DNA of 64,000 nt from Microcystis sp. T1-4 (GTDB lineage Bacteria; Cyanobacteriota; Cyanobacteriia; Cyanobacteriales; Microcystaceae), in NCBI RefSeq assembly GCF_000297435.1, contig NZ_CAIP01000402.1, positions 1-64,000 of the forward strand. Direction: 5' to 3'. Both the position numbers and the translations under genes were made by a program. Numbering within the stretch: position 1 is the first letter of the stretch; the number at the start of each line of letters is the position of its first letter. Shown here one piece after another: positions 44,816-54,481 of this stretch. Below the pieces are notes generated by a model that saw only the letters and a list, made by a program, of their open reading frames with translations, did no database searches and was not told the origin of the DNA.

Positions 44816-45682
44816 CTAACGTCGGCCGCGTCTGCTGCTGCCAAAACCACTGCGACTAGGGGTACGACGGGAACCAGAGGAACCGAAACTAGGAGAACGT
44901 TTGACATTATCAGATTTACCCGAATTCTTCAGGGTACTCGAACCATAACCGGAACCACTGGGTTTTGTGGTGGTGCTGCGATTGGGACTAGAGGGAGTAT
45001 TGCTAGGATAACGACGTAAATTGCCGGTAGAACGGAGAGTTTGCCGGTTTTTGACCGCCGGAGGTGGACTATTATGTTTAGTCCGGTATTGATCCACTGC
45101 CTGATTATAGGTGGAACCGTAACCACCAAAACCGGTCATCACACCCCCCGGAGTATAAAGGGGAGGAACGTAGTATTGAGGACGAAAGAGCAAACTACCC
45201 AAAGCTTGACCGGCAACAGCACCGAGAAAAGGACTCCAAAAACTCGATTCTTGCCGAATCACCACGGTTTCTTGTTGTCCGGTTTGGGGATTGTTCCGCA
45301 CTTCCGTGACATTGTGGACATACTCAATTTTAAAATCTTCGGTCATGTACAGGGTAGCCTGATCGCCGTTGATTTCCAGTGCGGTTTTTTCCCCTTTAGC
45401 GATAGCTTCATCGCTTAATCTAGCCATTTGCAGGTTAGTGGTGCGGAAGAGGGGAGAAGTCCCCCCGGGGGTGTTTAACAGCATTAAGGTATAAGTGCCA
45501 TCTCCGTCATCGTAGGTAGCTTGTTGCACCTCGTAGCGACCGCTACTAACCTGATTGGATTCTTGTCTTACACTACTGTTATTAGCTGACGGTGACTGAG
45601 TTTGATTTGACGACGAACCACAGGCCACCGTTGTGCAACAAAGGGTAAGAATTAAAAGGATTGTCGTTACTTGGCGCAGCAT
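44816..45682 (-). CDS. Lipoprotein with Ser/Arg-rich tail, unknown function
   Basis: 288 residues from the ATG at 45682. A lipoprotein signal ends in CCTTVACGSS with a lipobox VAC. A central domain follows (SGRYEVQQATYDDGDGTYTL, ATLYMTEDFKIEYVHNVTEV), then a Gly-rich hydrophobic stretch (FLGAVAGQALGSLLFRPQYY) and a long Ser/Arg/Gly-rich tail ending SGFGSSRRGRR. The earlier start would add 20 residues before the signal and is less likely. Probably one transcript with the next reverse gene (16-base gap). Family not recognised. Confidence 0.7.
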   Translation of the reverse strand: MLRQVTTILLILTLCCTTVACGSSSNQTQSPSANNSSVRQESNQVSSGRYEVQQATYDDGDGTYTLMLLNTPGGTSPLFRTTNLQMARLSDEAIAKGEKTALEINGDQATLYMTEDFKIEYVHNVTEVRNNPQTGQQETVVIRQESSFWSPFLGAVAGQALGSLLFRPQYYVPPLYTPGGVMTGFGGYGSTYNQAVDQYRTKHNSPPPAVKNRQTLRSTGNLRRYPSNTPSSPNRSTTTKPSGSGYGSSTLKNSGKSDNVKRSPSFGSSGSRRTPSRSGFGSSRRGRR

Positions 45683-45698
45683 AATGGCAAAATTAAGA

Positions 45699-46298
45699 CT
45701 ATAAAGGCAGTAATTCGGGGAAATTGAGTAATAGTTGCTCATTGGTCAATTCATCTCCCAATTGAGCAGGAGAAAAATGTACCTGAATCGCACGCAGCCG
45801 ACCTTGGTAGTGGAGGTTAATTATTGATTTTAAACCATCTTCCAGGGCCTCTCGATCGGCTAGGCTAGTTTCTAAAGCAGCACTCTCACCCTCGAATGCT
45901 ATTGTGATCATAACAACTAAGTTATCGGTGACGGGTAAAGTTAAGGGTTCCTTTTCTCCCAGCTGTGAAGACACCGATTCACTTAGGTATCTCCCCGCAG
46001 AATCGGTAAACAGTTCGTTAACGTAGTCTCCCGCTTCCCCCTCACTCCAAAAAACATCGCCCTCATTAGCCACAGAAAACCAATAGAGGTTCATCTGCAG
46101 CAGATTTTGACAAATTTCTACTAAACCCTCTCCCATGACCTCTAAATCGCCTTCGGAATCGATCGCCTCCCGGCCGGCACGATTAAGAATACCGATCAGG
46201 GGTGCGACTTCTTGGCCGTAGAGATGCAAAAATAAGCGACAGACCACATAGCGAGTTCTACCCGCAAATTTCTTGAAGCGATCGCCTAAAGAACCCAT
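45699..46298 (-). CDS. Conserved soluble protein of unknown function
   Basis: 199 residues, acidic, no signal or membrane segment. It contains LIGILNRAGREAIDSEGDLE, LLQMNLYWFSVANEGDVFW and, near the C-terminus, NLVVMITIAFEGESAALE followed by LKSIINLHYQGRLRAIQVHF. The second half looks like an alpha/beta fold used in Gram-positive and cyanobacterial DUF1517-type proteins, but this is a weak impression. It precedes the lipoprotein gene in transcription order and may be its partner. Confidence 0.6.
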   Translation of the reverse strand: MGSLGDRFKKFAGRTRYVVCRLFLHLYGQEVAPLIGILNRAGREAIDSEGDLEVMGEGLVEICQNLLQMNLYWFSVANEGDVFWSEGEAGDYVNELFTDSAGRYLSESVSSQLGEKEPLTLPVTDNLVVMITIAFEGESAALETSLADREALEDGLKSIINLHYQGRLRAIQVHFSPAQLGDELTNEQLLLNFPELLPL

Positions 46299-46613
46299 AA
46301 TAGACCTCTGGTAAAAATCAAAAATTGTCGTTAAGGTTAGGAGTCAGTAGTCTTGGAGCCATCAGCTAGATCAAGGTGATAGGGACCAATTCAATGAGAT
46401 AAATAAAAGCTGATAGCTAAAAAGACTGATCACTGATAGGACGTTTTTAAACTGGCAAAAATTAATCAGGCAAGAGGTTTAATCTATCCAGTAATCAAAG
46501 TAAACAGCCAGAAAAGCCCTCAGCTTTTATTTATTTTGCCATTTTCTAGGCTTCTATGCCTTGATGTCCTGTTAACAGTCTATAATGACTTAGAATCCTA
46601 TTGGTGTGAGCAA

Positions 46614-47630
46614 ATGGCTGTCCAACTACAACAAGCTTTAGTGGTTGCTTCCTATATCTTGAAACAGCGTCTAGCAGGAAAAAAGCGTTTTCCCTTAGTT
46701 TTAATGCTAGAACCCCTATTTCGCTGTAATTTAGCCTGTACTGGCTGCGGGAAGATTCAACATCCCCCGGAAATCCTCCGCAATCATCTTACCCCAGCAG
46801 AATGTTTCGCAGCGGTGGAAGAATGCGGGGTTCCCGTGGTTTCCATCCCCGGGGGCGAGCCGCTTTTACACCCACAAATCGATGAAATTGTCAAGGGGTT
46901 AGTGGACAGAAAAAAATTTGTCTATCTCTGCACCAATGCCCTGTTATTGGAGAAAAGCCTAGATAAATTTACTCCTTCACCCTATCTTACCTTTAGTGTC
47001 CATCTGGATGGTCTCAAAGAACATCACGATCGCTGTGTGGATCGAGAGGGAGTATTCGATAAGGCAGTACAAGGGATTAAAGCAGCGAAAGCGAGAGGTT
47101 TTCGGGTTACTACTAATACCACGGTTTTTGAAGGCACAGATGCGCGAGAAATGCAGGAATTTTTTGATTTTCTCGCTACTTTGGGTATCGATGGCATGAT
47201 GATTTCCCCGGGTTATAGTTATGAGTGGGCCCCGGATCAAGATAGTTTCTTGAAACGGGAGCAAACCAGAGCTTTATTCCGAGAAATTCTCTCACCCTGG
47301 AAATCAGGTCAGAAAAAGTGGAATTTTAACCATAATCCTCTCTTTCTCGATTTTCTCATCGGTGAACAGGACTATGAATGCACCCCTTGGGGTAGTCCTA
47401 GCTATAGTCTTTTAGGATGGCAAAAACCCTGTTATCTGCTCAACGAAGGACATTACAAAAGCTTTCGGGAACTTTTAGAAGAAACCAATTGGGATAACTA
47501 CGGTCGGGCCAGTGGCAATCCTCAATGTGCCGATTGTATGGTACATTGCGGCTATGAACCGACCGCGGCCATGGCAGCTTTTAAACCGGCTAATATGGGA
47601 CGTGCCATGCAGAGTTTAATCGGAGTCTAA
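46614..47630 (+). CDS. hpnH: Hopanoid biosynthesis radical SAM protein HpnH
   Basis: 338 residues from the ATG at 46614, which fits the HpnH N-terminus ([20 protein letters not shown]). The radical SAM cluster is [10 protein letters not shown] (Cys at about 38, 42, 45), followed by [14 protein letters not shown] and [15 protein letters not shown]. The C-terminus has [15 protein letters not shown]. HpnH adds the 5'-deoxyadenosyl radical to diploptene (hopene), giving adenosylhopane for extended hopanoids. No other hpn gene is nearby. Confidence 0.93.
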   Translation: MAVQLQQALVVASYILKQRLAGKKRFPLVLMLEPLFRCNLACTGCGKIQHPPEILRNHLTPAECFAAVEECGVPVVSIPGGEPLLHPQIDEIVKGLVDRKKFVYLCTNALLLEKSLDKFTPSPYLTFSVHLDGLKEHHDRCVDREGVFDKAVQGIKAAKARGFRVTTNTTVFEGTDAREMQEFFDFLATLGIDGMMISPGYSYEWAPDQDSFLKREQTRALFREILSPWKSGQKKWNFNHNPLFLDFLIGEQDYECTPWGSPSYSLLGWQKPCYLLNEGHYKSFRELLEETNWDNYGRASGNPQCADCMVHCGYEPTAAMAAFKPANMGRAMQSLIGV

Positions 47631-47632
47631 TC

Positions 47633-49006
47633 CTAAACTGATTCTAACCAGACGGCGGGGACTTGACTAGGGCGATCGGGTAATTGCATCCACCCCATTT
47701 CGCACAGACGAATTACCGAACTTAATTTTTCTACCAAAGCGGGATCAAAACGAATCCCGCTATAATTTTGACAGCGCTCTAGGGCCTCTCCTAAATCTAG
47801 AGCTAGTCGGTCGCCTCGCGGTTGAGTTAATTCCTGAAAATAGGCTGATAATCCTAAAATTCGCGACTCTAGGCTGATTTCTTCCCCTTTTAAGCCGTTG
47901 GGAACCCCGCTACCATCCCAGTATTCAAACTCATGGTAAATAATCTGTTGAATTGGGGCTAATTCGGGCATAGTGGCGAGTAATTGTGCGCCTAACACCG
48001 ATCGATCCCGCCAAAATAACGCATTTGCTCCCTCTAACTGACTGGCACGCTGTCTAAAAACTTCGATCGGAGCCTCCGCTAGACCGATGCGGTATAATAA
48101 ACCGGCTAATCGTAAGCGTCGTAATCTTAGGGTGGGTAAATCGAGCAATTGTCCCAACATTTCCGCTAAAGCGGCCACCTGTAGGGAAGCGAGGGGATTA
48201 TCAATATCTCTTTCATCGACTTTTTGAGCCATTCTGAGAAAAGCTTGCAGTTTATTAGCGGCCAAATTTTTATTTAAACGGGATGCTTGTCCTTCTAAGT
48301 CGCTTAATTCTCGCGCTTGTCTGCTGACGGTGACTAACTGCTGTTGACTGGTTTGCAGATAGGTGACAATGCGAGAGACTACTCCCGTTAAATCCGTGGG
48401 AATGGGATTAATATTTTGACTAATTTCCTCTTGTTGTCTGCTTAAATCGGCCGCTAGACTGGGATTATAGGGATGCAGACGCTCAATTAAGATCCTAGCG
48501 GCTTTTTCGACTAAATCGCGATCGAATGTCCATAAACCGTAGAATTTTCGCTCCGTGTCTATTTGGGGTTGACTATCGGACCGGTATTCTTCCGGGGATA
48601 ACTCATGACAGAGTACCATGGATGCGTAATCGGGGGAAAGAATGATTAAATTCCACTCATTAACCAAACTATCGCTATTATCTAAGTTCACTAGCGAAAC
48701 ATTCTCTAAACTGCCGGTTTTATGCTCAGAAAAACCACTATCGGCCACGGCGGCGATCGCAATATGACGAGAAGAGCGAGCCATATCTAAATAGCGATCA
48801 GCTTCCTGTAAATACCATTTTCCCTGTTGAAAGGTGACTAAGACCAGTGGTTTATTTGTACTATCAGGGCTGCTAGTTTGCAAGATATGATCTTCAAGAG
48901 CATGACAGAGGGCGACCAGGGTATTCTTAAAATAGACCCCGTAACTGCTGGGTAATCGTCCCGATGAAGCTCTTTTTAACTGTTGTAAGCTGGATTCTAC
49001 GGTCAT
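47633..49006 (-). CDS. DICT sensory domain protein with degenerate HD-GYP-like domain
   Basis: 457 residues from the ATG at 49006; the longer frame runs through repeats. Residues about 5-190 match the DICT domain, often found with c-di-GMP enzymes, ending RKFYGLWTFDRDLVEKAARI. The C-terminal part (about 290-440) aligns with HD-GYP: LAGLLYRIGLAEAP stands where HDIGK should be, but IYHEFEYWDGSGVPNGLKGE and SLESRILGLSAYF are kept. The lost HD residues suggest no phosphodiesterase activity; it may bind c-di-GMP or partners instead. Confidence 0.75.
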   Translation of the reverse strand: MTVESSLQQLKRASSGRLPSSYGVYFKNTLVALCHALEDHILQTSSPDSTNKPLVLVTFQQGKWYLQEADRYLDMARSSRHIAIAAVADSGFSEHKTGSLENVSLVNLDNSDSLVNEWNLIILSPDYASMVLCHELSPEEYRSDSQPQIDTERKFYGLWTFDRDLVEKAARILIERLHPYNPSLAADLSRQQEEISQNINPIPTDLTGVVSRIVTYLQTSQQQLVTVSRQARELSDLEGQASRLNKNLAANKLQAFLRMAQKVDERDIDNPLASLQVAALAEMLGQLLDLPTLRLRRLRLAGLLYRIGLAEAPIEVFRQRASQLEGANALFWRDRSVLGAQLLATMPELAPIQQIIYHEFEYWDGSGVPNGLKGEEISLESRILGLSAYFQELTQPRGDRLALDLGEALERCQNYSGIRFDPALVEKLSSVIRLCEMGWMQLPDRPSQVPAVWLESV

Positions 49007-49308
49007 AAGTCGCAAGATGAGGGGTTGAGTGTGGGGAGAGAGGAGAATAAATAGGGTATGCTGAAAAAGTTTTTCGGTGGGGGTAGGGGGGGTGTGGGGT
49101 TTTACCGGTTTTGAGGTGGCCAATTACCTAATTTTCAGGGAAAAAGTACCTGAATTTTCCCCCTGATCACTCCCATGCCTAGTACTTTTTGATTAACAAA
49201 AAGTCTAAAAGTCTTACCCAACAAGGTTTTTAGATTTTTTCAGCCAACCCCAAAATAAAAGCCATCTCCTGTCTCCTGACGACCGGCTCCTGACTGCCTC
49301 AAAGGGAT

Positions 49309-49758
49309 TTATTCTACCACCCAGGGAGTGATTGCGGGAGTCCAATTAGCCAATTCTGCATCGCTAAACCAGAGACTAACTTCATCTTTGGCAGTATCTG
49401 GACCATCGGACCCATGGATAAGATTGCGTCCGACACTAATACCAAAATCACCGCGAATCGTACCAGGTTCAGCATTGAGGGGATTAGTGGCGCCAATAAT
49501 TTTTCTAGCGGAGGCAATTACTCCTTCTCCTTGCCAAACCATGGCCACCACGGGGGAGGAAGTAATAAAATCGACTAAAGAAGGGAAAAAGGGTCTTTCT
49601 TTATGAACAGCGTAGTGTTTTTCCGCTAATTCGCTAGAAACCTGCATCATTTTCAACCCAACCAGCGTAAAACCTTTAGCTTCAAAGCGTTGAATAATTT
49701 CCCCCACCAGATTGCGCTGTACACCGTCGGGTTTAATCATTAAGAAAGTGCGTTCCAT
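49309..49758 (-). CDS. ndk: Nucleoside diphosphate kinase
   Basis: 149 residues. It passes phosphate from ATP to other NDPs through a phosphohistidine. [20 protein letters not shown], the Kpn loop [21 protein letters not shown] segment, and the active site [16 protein letters not shown] with His115 are intact. Standard hexameric cyanobacterial form. It is monocistronic. Confidence 0.97.
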   Translation of the reverse strand: MERTFLMIKPDGVQRNLVGEIIQRFEAKGFTLVGLKMMQVSSELAEKHYAVHKERPFFPSLVDFITSSPVVAMVWQGEGVIASARKIIGATNPLNAEPGTIRGDFGISVGRNLIHGSDGPDTAKDEVSLWFSDAELANWTPAITPWVVE

Positions 49759-50078
49759 ACTGCCTCTTAAAATTTAGTCATAAATTGTCCCGAAACCCAG
49801 ATTAACCCGGAATGGCATCCTAGAGAATGGTAGAATTTTCGCTTCAATTGCTGAGTTAGCTTGCTGTCCGACTGAGATAGAAAGTTTTCGTTTTTTCTCC
49901 CCACACCCTGGAAAAACTTTTTTAGTAAACCCTAAATATAGTGGTAATTTAGAGAGTTACCTGGAAACAAAAGGTAAAAAGGATGATTGTGGTGGCGAAT
50001 TGCCTTCGCCCTCTTTTAATAACTTCTGCTTATCAGTATAAGTGGAAATGAGTCACAAATGTGAGATGCACCCAAAAG

Positions 50079-50717
50079 ATGAGTCTAAAACTTTACTTTT
50101 TGCGTCATGGCGAAACCACAGCCAGTCAAGCGGGTAGTTTTTGCGGTCGATTAGACTTGCAACTAACCCCGGCAGGCTATGAAATGGCCAAGGATTTCGC
50201 CCTTGCCTATCGAGATGTGCCTTGGACAGGCATCTATTCTAGTCCCCTCAAACGCACCATGGCCACAGCCACCCCTTTAAGCGAACTCTTAGGTATTCCC
50301 ATCCAGAAACGGGAAGGGTTAAAAGAGATTGCCTACGGCCAATGGGAGGGAAAAACCGCAGCCGAGGTTAATCGGGAGTTTCATGATGATTATGTGCGCT
50401 GGTTAGCAGATCCGGGCTGGAATTCTCCCACAGGAGGCGAAAAAGGCATCGATATCGCTCGTCGCAGTTCGGAGGTATTAGAGGAAATCGACCATAATCA
50501 CGATGATGGCCATATTTTGATCGTTTCCCATAAAGCAACGATCCGAATCATGTTATGTTCTCTTTTAGGCATTGATATCGGCCGTTATCGCGATCGAATT
50601 GCCATGCCTGTGGCCTCGCTGACGATCGTCGAATTAGCCGAACACGGTCCCCTCTTTCAAGTTATGGGCGATCGCTCTCACCTCCGCAATGACCTGCGCT
50701 CGCGAGCGGGAACCTAA
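50079..50717 (+). CDS. Histidine phosphatase family protein, copy 1
   Basis: 212 residues from the ATG at 50079 (the frame is open to a GTG at 50061). Phosphoglycerate mutase-like fold with FLRHGETTAS (phosphoacceptor His), SSPLKRTMATATPL, KEIAYGQWEGKTAAEV and ILIVSHKATIRIMLCSLLG (second catalytic His). Members include 2-carboxy-D-arabinitol-1-phosphatase-like, cobalamin and sugar phosphatases; the substrate is not evident. A close paralogue follows 49 bases downstream. Confidence 0.88.
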   Translation: MSLKLYFLRHGETTASQAGSFCGRLDLQLTPAGYEMAKDFALAYRDVPWTGIYSSPLKRTMATATPLSELLGIPIQKREGLKEIAYGQWEGKTAAEVNREFHDDYVRWLADPGWNSPTGGEKGIDIARRSSEVLEEIDHNHDDGHILIVSHKATIRIMLCSLLGIDIGRYRDRIAMPVASLTIVELAEHGPLFQVMGDRSHLRNDLRSRAGT

Positions 50718-50766
50718 CCAGTCAACAGTAACAAGGGAAGCCCCGGATTTGGTCTGCTGAAAAACT

Positions 50767-51411
50767 ATGTGCTTGATGTTATATTTTCTACGACACGGAC
50801 AAACGGCCTATAGCAAAACGGGAGGATACTGTGGTACTCCAGAAAATGACCCCGGTTTGACTGCCGAAGGCATCGAAATGGCGCAGGAATTCGCCGATGT
50901 CTATCGTTCTTTACCTTGGCGCGCAGCCTACGTCAGTCCCCTACAAAGAGCTATTCAAACCGCTAAACCCCTCTGTGAAGCGGTGGGACTGAAATTAGAA
51001 ATCCGCCAGGGATTACAAGAGATCGGTTATGGTCTTTGGGAAGGTATGCACCCCAACGATATCGATCGTCAATATCATGATCTCTATGTGCGCTGGTTGA
51101 CGGATCCTGCTTGGAATGCTCCCCCCAACGGGGAAAGGGGTATCGATATAGCCCGTCGTTCCGCGGCCGTTTTGGAGGAAATTGAACACACCCACAGTGA
51201 TGGCAATATCTTGATCGTTTCCCACAAGGCCACCATCCGGATCATGCTCTGTAGTCTGATGGGTATTGATGTGGGCCGTTATCGCGATCGATTTGAAATG
51301 CCCGTGGCCGCTGTCAGTATTGTTGAATTAGGCAGTCGTGGCCCGCTTTTCCATGGCATCGGTTTACGTTCCCACCTCAGTGAGTACCTGCGTTCTCTTC
51401 CTTGCACCTAA
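50767..51411 (+). CDS. Histidine phosphatase family protein, copy 2
   Basis: 214 residues. Same architecture as copy 1: YFLRHGQTAYSKTGGYCG, SPLQRAIQTAKPLCEAVGLK, EIGYGLWEGMHPND and ILIVSHKATIRIMLCSLMG. By eye the two proteins agree at well over half of positions, and SHKATIRIMLCSL-GID-GRYRDR is shared almost exactly. This is a tandem duplication. The differing middle segments (the CGTPENDPGL insertion here) could mean different substrates. Confidence 0.88.
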   Translation: MCLMLYFLRHGQTAYSKTGGYCGTPENDPGLTAEGIEMAQEFADVYRSLPWRAAYVSPLQRAIQTAKPLCEAVGLKLEIRQGLQEIGYGLWEGMHPNDIDRQYHDLYVRWLTDPAWNAPPNGERGIDIARRSAAVLEEIEHTHSDGNILIVSHKATIRIMLCSLMGIDVGRYRDRFEMPVAAVSIVELGSRGPLFHGIGLRSHLSEYLRSLPCT

Positions 51412-51440
51412 TCAGTTATCAGTGATCAGTTATCAGTTAT

Positions 51441-51559
51441 CAGATGTCAGTTTTGATACTCAATCCGGTTATTAAAAACTGATTATCTATTCCCTCTTTT
51501 GCCTTTTGCCTCTTGCCTTTTGCCTGTCCTGATATGTAGCCTATACTCAACGGATTTAG
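51441..51559. repeat. 119-bp direct repeat, copy A, with adjoining heptamers
   Basis: From CAGATGTCAGTTTT to CTCAACGGATTTAG, differing at a few bases from copy B. It contains TTTTGCCTCTTGCC heptamer-type runs. Upstream of it lie TCAGTTA/TCAGTGA heptamers from about 51413. Confidence 0.9.
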
Positions 51560-51648
51560 CATTACTTCCCACTTGATCATTCAATCCAAGCTTTTGGTCA
51601 GTGATCAGTTATCAGTGATCAGTTATCAGTGATTCAGTTATCAGTGAT

Positions 51649-51767
51649 CAGATGTCAGTTTTCATACTCAATCTGGTTATTAAAAACTGATTATCTATTC
51701 CCTCTTTTGCCTTTTGCCTCTTGCCTTTTGCCTGTCCTGATATGTAGCCTATACTCAACGGATTTAG
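51649..51767. repeat. 119-bp direct repeat, copy B, with adjoining heptamers
   Basis: Equal-length partner of 51441-51559, likewise preceded by TCAGTGA/TCAGTTA heptamers (51599-51648). Together they fill the 436-base space between the second phosphatase and birA. The segment duplicated as a block, heptamers included. Confidence 0.9.
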
Positions 51768-51847
51768 TATCAGGTCACTGATTACTGTTTACTGGACGGC
51801 TACGCCGTGCCTTTGGCAACACTGAAAATACTCCCCACTCCCCATTT

Positions 51848-52561
51848 ATGCCCAAAATCCATCACTTTGAGCTATTACCTTCCACTAATACTAAAGCTTG
51901 GCAATTATTAGAGTCGGGGGAAAATCCGCCTTTTGTGGTGACTGCTAGTCAACAAAGTGCCGGGAGGGGACAATGGGGACGGGAGTGGATTTCTGAACCG
52001 GGAGGATTATATTTATCTTTAGCTTTAAATCTGGATTTAGAGGTGGATAAATCTGCCCATCTCGTTCTCGCTACAGTTTGGGGCATCGCTTATCACCTCA
52101 ATTGTCAAGAAATACCTGTTAAAATCAAATGGCCGAATGATTTAGTATTACTAGGGCGCAAACTAGGGGGAATTAACCTAGAAACCCGTATTCAGGGTCA
52201 AAAAATCCCGCAAGCAGTCATCGGAGTGGGCCTCAATTGGGCTAATCCTGTCCCCCCCACCGGTATTAATTTACAGGCTTTTACTGGCAATAAAATCACC
52301 TCGATCGCTCAGTTAACCTCTCTCACCAGCGATGCTATCCTATACGGCTATGAATATTACTGTCATCACGGCATAAAAGCCCTATTAGCCTCCTATTTAG
52401 AACTTTTTGCCAATTTTGGTCAAAAGATAGCTTTCGAGGGCTATCAGGGCATAATAACCGGGGTAAGCGATCGAGGGGAACTAAAAGTTAAACTCACCTC
52501 GGACAATGCCAGTAGCGAAATCTATATACCGGCTGGTAGGGTCAGTCTCGGCTATAATTGA
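51848..52561 (+). CDS. birA: Biotin--[acetyl-CoA-carboxylase] ligase
   Basis: 237 residues, a monofunctional biotin protein ligase without a DNA-binding domain, so it is not a repressor. Motifs: LPSTNTKAWQLLE, the biotinyl-AMP loop SAGRGQWGREWISEPGGLYL, PVKIKWPNDLVLLGRKLGGI with the catalytic Lys, and AVIGVGLNWANP. The C-terminal SH3-like part contains FEGYQGIITGVSDRG. It biotinylates the BCCP subunit of acetyl-CoA carboxylase. Confidence 0.93.
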   Translation: MPKIHHFELLPSTNTKAWQLLESGENPPFVVTASQQSAGRGQWGREWISEPGGLYLSLALNLDLEVDKSAHLVLATVWGIAYHLNCQEIPVKIKWPNDLVLLGRKLGGINLETRIQGQKIPQAVIGVGLNWANPVPPTGINLQAFTGNKITSIAQLTSLTSDAILYGYEYYCHHGIKALLASYLELFANFGQKIAFEGYQGIITGVSDRGELKVKLTSDNASSEIYIPAGRVSLGYN

Positions 52562-52606
52562 GTCTAAATATTTTTTTGACTAAACTGTGAGAAGTGAGGC
52601 CGCCCT

Positions 52607-53851
52607 ATGTATCCTTCATCGGTGATATTGAAACTTTTTCTCGGAAAATCCTTAAAAAAGAAGCTGAGTTTATGCAGTGGTCTCGGTTTAGTAATCAGCG
52701 GTCTGCTCACTCTTGCTCCCAATGCGATCGCTAATTCCGAAACTGGCAGCGAAACCCCGGTAGTGGAAAATGCCGCCCCGACTCTGAAAGCCCCCGTTAT
52801 CAAAGAAAATACTAATCCTGCCCCCCGTCTGGCTATCCCCGAAAACCATCAAACCGATATGCCTACCCTTGCCCCCCGGGCCGGCGGTAAAAATAATTTT
52901 ATCGATACCAGAAACTTTAACCCCCCCAGTTCCGTTGTTGTCACCGAGCGCCGCAGTGGTTGCCAAACCATCGCCCAAAATGGTCAACTGGTAGGAGGTA
53001 GCTGTAATCTGGCGGCCCGGTCTTCCCGTCGTCAGCCGGTCAGCACTGTGGCCAAACCCTTACCCCCGGTTAATCTGGCCCGGGTGCGTCTCAATCCTAA
53101 TCCAGCCGTGCGAGTAGGACGGCAGCCCCGAAATCAGCCGGTTATCGCTAATAATTCCCTGGGTCGTTATGCCCCCACTCTCGTGGCTTCTAGCGCCCCG
53201 GTACGTCTGGCTGCCCCCACGGTGATTCCCAGTCAGGTGGTAGCTCTCAATCCCCCGGAATGGAATGGCGTAAAATTGGCTTTGGCCCCAGTGACTCGCG
53301 CAGAAGTGGAAGCAATCAGCGAAGCAACCACCTATGAGCGGGCCACCCGTTTAAGTCCCACGGATTCTAACCCAACTCAACGCACGGATTTACTCTTTCC
53401 CCTCGCCCTTCCCGCCCAAATTACCTCGGTTTTCGGGTGGCGAAATCATCCGGTCAGCGGGAATCGGGCCATGCACGCGGGTACTGATTTAGGCGCACCG
53501 ATGGGAACACCTGTATTAGCCGCCTACGCAGGGGAAGTGGCCACCGCCGACTGGTTGGGAGGTTACGGATTAACGGTGATTTTACGTCACCTCGATGGTA
53601 GTCAAGAATCTCGTTATGCCCACCTTTCGGAAATTACTGTCAAACCGGGAGAATGGGTGGAACAGGGCGCGGTTATCGGTCGTGTGGGTAGTACGGGACT
53701 TTCTACCGGTCCGCACCTACACTTTGAATGGCGACACCTAACCGAACAGGGTTGGACCGCCGTAGATGCCGGTTTACATCTAGAATTAGCCCTCGATAAT
53801 CTGGTGCAGAGAATGCAAATGGCCGCAGCCACTGACCCTAATCAGAATTAA
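52607..53851 (+). CDS. M23 family peptidoglycan metallopeptidase
   Basis: 414 residues. An N-terminal signal or anchor (about 18-40, LCSGLGLVISGLLTLAP) and a long Pro/Ala-rich linker (about 45-245) lead to a LytM/M23 domain (about 275-390). The zinc motif is complete: FGWRNHPVSGNRAMHAGTDL with the first His and Asp, and STGLSTGPHLHFEW with the HxH pair. Domain known to cleave peptidoglycan cross-links or to act as an activator. The linker is compatible with reaching the wall from the cell membrane. Confidence 0.9.
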   Translation: MYPSSVILKLFLGKSLKKKLSLCSGLGLVISGLLTLAPNAIANSETGSETPVVENAAPTLKAPVIKENTNPAPRLAIPENHQTDMPTLAPRAGGKNNFIDTRNFNPPSSVVVTERRSGCQTIAQNGQLVGGSCNLAARSSRRQPVSTVAKPLPPVNLARVRLNPNPAVRVGRQPRNQPVIANNSLGRYAPTLVASSAPVRLAAPTVIPSQVVALNPPEWNGVKLALAPVTRAEVEAISEATTYERATRLSPTDSNPTQRTDLLFPLALPAQITSVFGWRNHPVSGNRAMHAGTDLGAPMGTPVLAAYAGEVATADWLGGYGLTVILRHLDGSQESRYAHLSEITVKPGEWVEQGAVIGRVGSTGLSTGPHLHFEWRHLTEQGWTAVDAGLHLELALDNLVQRMQMAAATDPNQN

Positions 53852-53982
53852 TTTGTTTTGGGTTACAAATATAGCGGTTTTTGGAGCTTAAAAACGCATC
53901 GTTGAGCTTTTGCCCAATTGATGCGTTTTCATACATTCGCAGTATTAAGTAGTTGGACAAAAATAAAGTTAACTGTGGGGTA

Positions 53983-54118
53983 AGGGACTTGCGCTTTGAT
54001 AATGTACCTTTTGGGCGAACGCAGTTCGCCCCTACATTGTGGACAAAATCCGTTACTGTAGGGGCGCAAAGCTTGCGCCCTCCGATCAATTGGGATATTA
54101 TTCCCACGCAAGTCCCTA
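53983..54118. mobile_element. MITE-like element with AGGGACTTGCG termini
   Basis: About 136 bp bounded by inverted repeats AGGGACTTGCG (left) and CGCAAGTCCCT (right). Internal inverted arms GCGAACGCAGTTCGCCC and GGGGCGCAAAGCTTGCGCCC form hairpins. No ORF. It is in the intergenic gap between the M23 gene and a toxin-antitoxin remnant. Confidence 0.75.
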
Positions 54119-54199
54119 AGGAGTCGGTCGTCAGGAGACGGGAGACGGGATACACGCTAAGATACAAATAATAAACTTGAGAGAAGCACTTGATTAAAT

Positions 54200-54481
54200 A
54201 TGACTCTAACTGACGTTGAAGTAAATCCCTCGACTCCAGAAGATTTTTTAGATTCTGAAACATTAGTACAGGTCGATTTAATGCAGCAAAAGATTCAACA
54301 ATATTTACAAACCCTATCAGTAGAAAATTTAAAGATGATTCTAGAATTTGCCGCTTATTTGTCAGATAAAGAAAGTGAAAAGGCAACGCAAGAAATTAGA
54401 GCAATCCCGAATATTATGGAACATTTGAAAGAAGCTGAAATGGATTTACAATCAGGTTGCCTCATTGATTGGGAAAGCTGA
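54200..54481 (+). CDS. Putative antitoxin of a RelE-type pair
   Basis: 93 residues, acidic. TLVQVDLMQQKIQQYLQTLS and ENLKMILEFAAYLSDKESEK form helical segments seen in small cyanobacterial antitoxins upstream of RelE-like toxins. No clear DNA-binding motif. The end overlaps the downstream toxin frame by about 17 bases. The role is inferred from the neighbour. Confidence 0.6.
   Translation: MTLTDVEVNPSTPEDFLDSETLVQVDLMQQKIQQYLQTLSVENLKMILEFAAYLSDKESEKATQEIRAIPNIMEHLKEAEMDLQSGCLIDWES

Noticed and set aside
53838..54386. 182-codon reverse ORF over the MITE-like element
   Set aside because: Crosses an inverted-repeat element and the antisense of the antitoxin gene; no coding character.
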